Shown here one piece after another: positions 7,464-11,267 of a stretch of 11,267 nucleotides of DNA. The DNA comes from Hydrogenophaga sp. (GTDB taxonomy: Bacteria; Pseudomonadota; Gammaproteobacteria; Burkholderiales; Burkholderiaceae_C): positions 1-11,267 of the forward strand of contig JAIFNE010000051.1 in NCBI GenBank assembly GCA_020047875.1, in the 5' to 3' direction. Below the pieces are notes generated by a model, which was not told where the DNA came from, made no database searches, and saw nothing but the letters and a program-made list of their open reading frames with translations. The position numbers and the translations under genes were made by a program. How positions within the stretch are numbered: position 1 is the stretch's first letter; each line of letters opens with the position of its first letter.

Positions 7464-7585
7464 CGGCAACAGCAGCAGGCATGCAGCGCAATGCGGAAGG
7501 TCGGCCTGCTTCCTGATTCAGCGTTTGACGCATTGGACGACTGAAGATCGTGAATAGGGGTGGCTGTAACAAGCACTTGTAACAG

Positions 7586-7613
7586 ACTGCGCCAGAAGCG
7601 GCGCAGTTTTGTC
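7586..7613 (+). terminator. Rho-independent terminator between AbiE-like and higBA modules
   Basis: ACTGCGCC pairs with GGCGCAGT (8 base pairs) around the loop AGAAGC, and the stem runs into a TTTT tract at 7607-7610. It separates the AbiE-like operon from the higBA promoter that starts at once after it. Confidence 0.65.
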
Positions 7614-7615
7614 GA

Positions 7616-7644
7616 TTGACTTCCTATACTAGTTCATGTATATT
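7616..7644 (+). promoter_or_regulatory. Strong promoter of the higBA-like pair with an embedded operator
   Basis: TTGACT (7616-7621) and TATATT (7639-7644) are spaced by 17 bases, each 5/6 to consensus. The spacer and -10 hold an inverted repeat TATAC-N8-GTATA (7625-7642), the sort of site bound by HigA-type antitoxins. The transcript start should fall at or next to the ATG at 7650, so the message may be leaderless. Confidence 0.65.
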
Positions 7645-7649
7645 CGGCC

Positions 7650-7703
7650 ATGCTCACAAACGGAAAACCGCTTGAATGAATCGGTAGCAGCCACAAAAAT
7701 TTG
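7650..7703 (+). other. Interrupted 5' part of the HigB-like toxin gene (in-frame TGA at 7677)
   Basis: ATG at 7650 opens a frame that reads MLTNGKPLE, then TGA (7677-7679), then IGSSHKNL directly into the toxin reading frame below. Toxins of this group typically begin with a KPLxWxGSS motif, so the TGA stands where a conserved Trp codon (TGG) is expected, a single G-to-A change. The segment fits the rest of the gene in frame and in distance from the promoter. Confidence 0.65.
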
Positions 7704-8012
7704 ATGGCCTTGCCTGCCGACGTTCGGCGGCTTTCCGGCTTTGCTTTGTCACTGGCGCAGTCGGGCGACAAACATGAGGCGGCCAAAGTGATCAAAGGCT
7801 TTGGTGGCGCAGGTGTACTTGAGGTGGTGGAAGACGATGTTGGCGGCACCTACCGCGCCGTGTACACCGTCAAATTTGCCGAGGCAGTGTTTGTCCTTCA
7901 CTGCTTCCAGAAGAAGAGCAAGCGCGGCATCGCCACGTCCAAGGAAGACATGGACATCATCCACGCCAGGCTGAAAATTGCCGAAGCGTATGTAAAGGAG
8001 TTGCGGAAATGA
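7704..8012 (+). CDS. HigB-like (RelE/ParE superfamily, Gp49-type) toxin, probably 5'-truncated by a nonsense codon
   Basis: The uninterrupted part encodes 102 residues of a HigB/Gp49-like mRNA interferase. It contains the family core GVLEVVEDDVGGTYRAVYTVKFAEAVFVLHCFQKKSKRGIAT and a C-terminal helix, with the Arg, Tyr and Lys residues typical of this group. Members cleave mRNA on the ribosome. The gene order, toxin first and Xre antitoxin second with a four-base ATGA overlap, is that of higBA. The likely original start is ATG 7650, but TGA at 7677-7679 blocks it. Restart at ATG 7704 (or TTG 7701) would lose about 18 residues, including the first beta-strand, and has no good ribosome binding site. 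The toxin is therefore probably weak or inactive unless the TGA is read through or is a sequence error. Confidence 0.78.
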   Translation: MALPADVRRLSGFALSLAQSGDKHEAAKVIKGFGGAGVLEVVEDDVGGTYRAVYTVKFAEAVFVLHCFQKKSKRGIATSKEDMDIIHARLKIAEAYVKELRK

Positions 8013-8344
8013 AAACCCGACTTGTTGACGGCGTTGAAGTGCATCGTGGTTCAGGCAACGTGTTTGCTGATCTTGGCCTAGCCGACGCCGAAAAGCTCAA
8101 AATCAAAACCGGGTTGGTGATCGAGATCAGGAAAGCCATGAAAAGCCGTGGCCTGACTCAACAAGAAGCTGCCAAGCGGATGGGCATCACTCAACCCAAA
8201 GTCTCCGACATGATGCGCGGCGACTTTACCAACCTGTCTGAGCGCAAACTGATGGACTGCCTTACACGGCTTGGCTACGACATTGAAATCAAGGTGCGTC
8301 CGGCCAACGCAGAAATCGGGCATTTGATGCTGGCGTTAGCTTGA
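8009..8344 (+). CDS. HigA-like Xre-family antitoxin
   Basis: The 111-residue protein carries a helix-turn-helix of the HigA2/HTH_37 type. The VIEIRKAMKSRGLTQQEAAKRMGITQPKVSDMMRGDFTNLSERKLMDCLTRLGYDIEIKV region spans about residues 37-97, with recognition helix QPKVSDMMRG. It should bind the toxin and repress their shared promoter through the TATAC-N8-GTATA site (inference). A strong ribosome binding site, AAAGGAG (7994-8000), lies 8 bases before the ATG, inside the toxin gene, so the antitoxin can be made even if toxin translation stops at the upstream TGA. Codon use is more AT-rich than in the gua genes. Confidence 0.88.
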   Translation: MKTRLVDGVEVHRGSGNVFADLGLADAEKLKIKTGLVIEIRKAMKSRGLTQQEAAKRMGITQPKVSDMMRGDFTNLSERKLMDCLTRLGYDIEIKVRPANAEIGHLMLALA

Positions 8345-8507
8345 CGCAGAGATGATGTTTTGAGTGTGCCCAGATTTGCATCAAGGCGCGATCTTCCGGC
8401 TCAGGTGTGTGTAGGTTTTGGGCTTGTAACAAATTCTCCAAAAGAAAGTGTTGCACTTGGACTTGGAGCGCGGGCCCCTTCTTGATGTGCTCGCTTTTCT
8501 AAAAAAT

Positions 8508-8519
8508 CCTTCTTGAAGG
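8508..8519 (+). promoter_or_regulatory. Ribosome binding site of the serine hydrolase, in a small inverted repeat
   Basis: AAGG at 8516-8519 lies 8 bases before ATG 8528 and supports that start over the in-frame TTG at 8513. It can pair with CCTT at 8508-8511 through a four-base loop, a weak stem that might dampen translation. Confidence 0.35.
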
Positions 8520-8527
8520 TACGTTTT

Positions 8528-9694
8528 ATGAAAAGAGCGTTATCGCTGATTTGGACTACATGCATGGTGCTTTGCAGCCAAGCATTCGCCCAAAACAACC
8601 CCCTCGCTGACGGCAATGCCGCAGCCCCGGATGAATGGCTGCTGGTCAAGAAAGGCAATCCGTGGTGGTATGAAACCAAGCCAAGTTCCACGCCTACGCA
8701 ACTTCAAAAACGCGCACCAACAGCGGCAGAGCAAGCCATCATTGATAAGGCACGCGCATTGGTGGCAAATCGGCCTGCAAAAGCGTTTGTTTTGATGGAT
8801 GGTGACACGGTACTGTACTCAGAGACAAAAGCGCCAGCCGACGATGATTCAGTCTTCTTCGGCTTCTCGATGGGCAAGACTGTCACGGCTATGGCGGTGG
8901 GTCAAGCCATATGCGCGGGAAAGCTCAAGCTGGAAACCCGTTCCAGTGACGTTGTGCCGGAACTTAACGGCAAAGCGTTGGGCAATGCCACGGTCCGCGA
9001 CTTGCTCCGCATGGCGTCCGGTGCAGCTGACCCCAACCCTGATAGTTCTGTCTGGACACCCGACCAGTTCAAGGAATGGGGGCGCGGCAATTTGAATCTG
9101 GTCAATCTGGTGACCGAAGACCGGATTGCCAAAGCAGCACGGGGCGTTTTCTCTGAGTACAAACCGGGCGAAGTGACCTCATACAAAAGCACTGATCCGA
9201 TTCTGTTGGGCATCATGGTCAGCCGAGCGACGGGTACACCGTGGAGCCAGTGGATTCAAGAGCAGATTTTGAATCCAATGGGGGCAGCAAAGCCGGGGCT
9301 TTACGTGCAAGACCGTCAACAAAACGGGCTGGCTGACAGCGGCATGCGTATGCGACTGGATGACTGGATGCGGTTCGCCGTATGGGTCAAGCGAAGTTCA
9401 CGAGAACAAGGCTGCTTTGGTGACTATGTGCGGGCTGCACTGAGTACGCAAATCAGCAACGGCAGTAACCCGGCCACGCGCAAGATGGGCAAACTCTTTG
9501 CTGGCTATGGCTACTTCACCTGGACGGAAAACAGCATTGTTCCGAATACGGCATGGGCTTCTGGCTGGGGTGGTCAGCGCATTGGCTGGAATACCGACCC
9601 AGCCAACAACCGGATGGTCATCACGTTCAGCAACGTTGAAAGCTGGATGCCGGATGTTTACGAGCTTGCCAAGGACTGGAACAGGTTGAAGTGA
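8528..9694 (+). CDS. Exported beta-lactamase-fold serine hydrolase
   Basis: The 388-residue protein belongs to the class C beta-lactamase / penicillin-binding / NylB-like serine hydrolase superfamily. Residues 1-21 are a Sec signal peptide with likely cleavage at AFA-Q, so the enzyme acts in the periplasm or outside. The catalytic pair is S114-x-x-K117 in GFSMGKT, and Y219 in SYKSTD is in the place of the YxN motif. The third motif appears as GWGG in ASGWGGQRIGW rather than KTG. LRMASGA and the active-site order resemble 6-aminohexanoate-dimer hydrolase-type esterases more than true beta-lactamases. The substrate is unknown. It is the only exported enzyme in the proposed island; the higBA pair is 183 bases upstream, no promoter is clear, and its last codons overlap a small ORF (GTGA). 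Confidence 0.85.
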   Translation: MKRALSLIWTTCMVLCSQAFAQNNPLADGNAAAPDEWLLVKKGNPWWYETKPSSTPTQLQKRAPTAAEQAIIDKARALVANRPAKAFVLMDGDTVLYSETKAPADDDSVFFGFSMGKTVTAMAVGQAICAGKLKLETRSSDVVPELNGKALGNATVRDLLRMASGAADPNPDSSVWTPDQFKEWGRGNLNLVNLVTEDRIAKAARGVFSEYKPGEVTSYKSTDPILLGIMVSRATGTPWSQWIQEQILNPMGAAKPGLYVQDRQQNGLADSGMRMRLDDWMRFAVWVKRSSREQGCFGDYVRAALSTQISNGSNPATRKMGKLFAGYGYFTWTENSIVPNTAWASGWGGQRIGWNTDPANNRMVITFSNVESWMPDVYELAKDWNRLK

Positions 9695-9867
9695 AGTTGG
9701 CTACACACAGTGGGCGTAGCTGGATGATTCAGGACTTCGCCCTGATCCACAAAAACAAAGACGGTAAAGCTGACGGTATGGACGACCTTGGACTATTCAC
9801 TCTGACTGTTTCAATCAGTGCAATGCGAAACGAAGACATCCAAGTTTTCGTTCGGGTTGACAATTGA
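9691..9867 (+). CDS. Small hypothetical protein coupled to the serine hydrolase
   Basis: A 58-residue frame starts at GTG 9691, overlapping the hydrolase TGA (GTGA), with AGG at 9683-9685. A shorter 47-residue version starts at ATG 9724. It encodes a polar N-terminal half with HKNKDGKADGMDD and a beta-like C-terminal half (FTLTVSISAMRNEDIQVFVRVDN). I recognise no family. Synonymous base use resembles the hydrolase. The stop TGA lies inside the right-hand guaA-like repeat, so the frame may be a gene truncated by the island edge. It could also be a chance frame. Confidence 0.35.
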   Translation: MKLATHSGRSWMIQDFALIHKNKDGKADGMDDLGLFTLTVSISAMRNEDIQVFVRVDN

Positions 9868-9877
9868 GTGGGGGTGA
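9863..9877 (+). repeat. Right direct repeat (attR-like), copy of the guaA 3' end
   Basis: ATTGAGTGGGGGTGA matches the guaA end ATTGAGTGGGAATGA at 13 of 15 bases and, read in the guaA frame, would give Ile-Glu-Trp-Gly-stop. If integration replaced the guaA end, this would be the original chromosomal copy pushed away by the island. Confidence 0.5.
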
Positions 9878-9903
9878 AGCCGTTCAGCCGGCCGGCAAAC
9901 CGC

Positions 9904-10800
9904 CTAAGCGTTGGTCTGCCGAAAACCCCCGGGGGTGAGTCCGGTTTCTTTCCGAAAAAACTTCACGAAGTTGGTGGCGTCTTCAAACCCCAGTGCGTGA
10001 CCAATGGCCTGCACGGGCCGTGTGGTGTGGGCCAGCAGGCGCTTGGCCTCCAGCACCAGCCGCTGGTTGATGCAGGCTTTGGCTGACACGCCCATCGTTG
10101 CCAGGCACACCCGGCTGAGGTTTTTTTCACCCATGCCCAGCGCCAGCGCGTAATGCTGGACTTTGTGCGCCTTGGCGAAATCGGTTTCCAATCGCAGCTG
10201 AAAACGCTTGTAAGCCGCCCATGCGCGCGGCTCCGTCACTGGCATTGGCTGACGAATCTCCTGCCACATAGACAAACGCAACAGGGTGCTGGCCAGTTGC
10301 AAGCGCAGCACCTCGTTGCGCAACGTCACGTCGCCGGCCCAGGCGCAATCGGTCTGGATTTGTCTCAGGCTGCTGTCCATCCAGGCCCGCTGTTGGTGGT
10401 CCAGTGTGTGTTGGCTGCCAAGGCCTTCCAGACGGTGCAGCAGGTTGAATTCACCCGACTGCCCGGGCCGGTCGTTGCCGTACAAGCCATCGGGCCGGAA
10501 CACCAGCATCCACCCGGACCAAGGGCGAGAAAAGTCGTACCGCATGACTTGCCCGGGGCGCACCAGCAGCCAGTGGCCAGGTGATGCGGGGAAGGTGGAA
10601 AAATCCACCATCCATTCGGTCTCCCCGTTCGTCACGCCGATGAGGCGGAAAAAATCCGCCCGCTGCAGCTTGCGAAAGTGTTCAGCTGGTGCTCTTTGCA
10701 GCAACTCAGCCATTTCCATGGCTTCGACAGCGAGCCGGGCATCGGTAGGAGGATTGAAGTCGACATGAATGATTTCATTCTTCTGTGTCATGCCCTTCAT
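9904..10800 (-). CDS. AraC family transcriptional regulator
   Basis: The 298-residue protein has the two-part AraC layout. Residues 1 to about 170 are a cupin-like ligand domain (for example FPASPGHWLLVRPGQVMRYDF). The last 80 or so residues hold the two helix-turn-helices. The second has the family hallmark IGHALGFEDATNFVKFFRKETGLTPGGFR. The regulated effector is unknown. It diverges from a secreted SnoaL-like gene with 105 bases between starts, an arrangement that suggests it controls that neighbour. ATG 10800 has no strong ribosome binding site; an alternative start is ATG 10791. It lies just outside the proposed island and its base composition matches the core genes. Confidence 0.9.
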   Translation of the reverse strand: MKGMTQKNEIIHVDFNPPTDARLAVEAMEMAELLQRAPAEHFRKLQRADFFRLIGVTNGETEWMVDFSTFPASPGHWLLVRPGQVMRYDFSRPWSGWMLVFRPDGLYGNDRPGQSGEFNLLHRLEGLGSQHTLDHQQRAWMDSSLRQIQTDCAWAGDVTLRNEVLRLQLASTLLRLSMWQEIRQPMPVTEPRAWAAYKRFQLRLETDFAKAHKVQHYALALGMGEKNLSRVCLATMGVSAKACINQRLVLEAKRLLAHTTRPVQAIGHALGFEDATNFVKFFRKETGLTPGGFRQTNA

Positions 10801-10905
10801 TTTGTCCGAATTTGATCATTCTCAGTCCTCAATCGATCTCGCCCAAATAGGCGCTTGAACGGACACTGGTGTCTGGCTTTTTAAACCCTCACAGAAAGGA
10901 CCCTC
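10801..10905. promoter_or_regulatory. Divergent control region between the araC-type gene and the SnoaL-like gene
   Basis: The 105-base gap contains TTGAAC (10855-10860) as a possible -35 for the rightward gene and a poor TTTTTA/TTTTAA -10 about 17-18 bases on. GACAC-TG-GTGTC (10862-10873) is a small inverted repeat inside that spacer. GTCCG (10804-10808) and CGGAC near 10860 are inverted relative to each other and could be regulator half-sites. AAAGGA (10895-10900) is the ribosome binding site of the rightward gene. Confidence 0.35.
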
Positions 10906-11267
10906 ATGTTCAAGCCCTACCACCGCGCCACCCTGGCCGCCACATTGGCCGTCGCCAGCCTTCAGGCCATGCCCGCCGCTGCCCAGACGATGACCGTTGA
11001 ACAAGCGCGCCAGCAGATCGCGCCGTTCTACGAAATGCTCAACCAGCCGGCCGCCAAAGACCTCAAGGCTTTGTCCGAACAGGCCCTGTCGCCCGACTGG
11101 AAGTCGTACTCCAGCGAAACCGACTTCAAGGGCCGCGACGGCTTCGTCGCGCAGGTGGGCGGCTTCGGCAAGCTCATCCCTGATCTGAAATGGGACATCA
11201 AAGACGTGCTGGTGGACGGCAACCGCATCATCGTGCGCAGCGAAGCCAGCGGCACACCGGTGGGCCC
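10906..11267 (+). CDS. Secreted SnoaL/ester cyclase-like protein (3' end cut by the window)
   Basis: The first 120 codons are present and the frame is open at the window edge. Residues 1-27 are a signal peptide (HRATLAATLAVASLQAMPAAA-Q). The visible mature part (IAPFYEMLNQPAAKDLKALSEQALSPDWKSYSS, then FKGRDGFVAQVGGFGKLIPDLKWDIKDVLVDGNRIIVRSEASG) fits the NTF2-like SnoaL / ester cyclase fold, whose members are often of unknown substrate. The ATG is fixed by AAAGGA five bases upstream and by the signal peptide. It diverges from the AraC-type regulator, which probably controls it (inference). Confidence 0.8.
   Translation, partial: MFKPYHRATLAATLAVASLQAMPAAAQTMTVEQARQQIAPFYEMLNQPAAKDLKALSEQALSPDWKSYSSETDFKGRDGFVAQVGGFGKLIPDLKWDIKDVLVDGNRIIVRSEASGTPVG

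Larger units (their letters stand above)
5378..9877 (+). mobile_element. Putative small genomic island inserted at the guaA 3' end
   Basis: The segment is bounded by the guaA stop codon on the left and a near copy of the guaA 3' end on the right. It contains only accessory genes: an AbiE-like pair, a HigBA-like pair, an exported serine hydrolase and a small ORF. The 3' end of guaA is an established target of site-specific genomic islands. No integrase, transposase or relaxase gene is seen, so the element is either non-autonomous, decayed, or its integrase was lost. The right half is visibly poorer in G+C than the flanking core genes, while the AbiE-like part is GC-rich, suggesting stepwise assembly. 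The element type is inference. Confidence 0.5.

Noticed and set aside
7576..8431. CTTGTAACA occurs at 7576-7584 and at 8423-8431, flanking the higBA pair as a 9-base direct repeat.
   Set aside because: Several 9-base repeats are expected by chance in a region of this size, and the copies show no extended similarity or recombination-site features.
7464..9903. Integron cassette idea: small toxin-antitoxin and exported enzyme genes in a row, each with short gaps.
   Set aside because: No attC-like pair (RYYYAAC and GTTRRRY with inner repeats) was found after the stop codons, and the genes have their own promoters or long leaders.

Overview
The window looks like a GC-rich betaproteobacterial chromosome, most probably Burkholderiales, family Comamonadaceae. 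This rests on the housekeeping order smpB / ratA-rnfH / DUF4124 / guaB-guaA, the style of the proteins, and the intergenic hairpin between guaB and guaA, which resembles elements I recall from that family. Genus is not resolved.

Layout: (1) 1-1944, core genes. smpB (minus) diverges from an overlapping ratA-rnfH pair (plus). A secreted DUF4124 protein (minus) converges on rnfH. (2) 2145-5377, the last two steps of GMP synthesis. guaB (IMP dehydrogenase) is followed by a repeat-like hairpin, a terminator and guaA (GMP synthase). Both genes are frame-disrupted as given: guaB just after the catalytic Arg-Tyr pair of the flap, guaA just before the conserved RRADAIF segment. Each gap looks like a short deletion, and the downstream part continues intact in another frame. 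(3) About 5378-9877, an accessory segment beginning exactly at the guaA stop codon. It holds an AbiE-like two-gene system behind two related palindromes that bracket a promoter; a HigBA-like toxin-antitoxin pair whose toxin has a TGA where a Trp is expected; an exported beta-lactamase-fold serine hydrolase; and a small unrecognised ORF. (4) 9878-end, an AraC-family regulator (minus) divergent from a secreted SnoaL/ester-cyclase-like protein cut by the window edge.

The most informative observation is that the last five codons of guaA (ATT GAG TGG GAA TGA) recur at 9863-9877 as ATT GAG TGG GGG TGA, at the far edge of the accessory segment. The 3' end of guaA is a known integration site for genomic islands. 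I therefore read 5378-9877 as a small, integrase-less or decayed island with defence and toxin-antitoxin genes plus one exported enzyme. The AbiE-like module (GC-rich) and the higBA / hydrolase module (visibly more AT-rich) probably have different origins.
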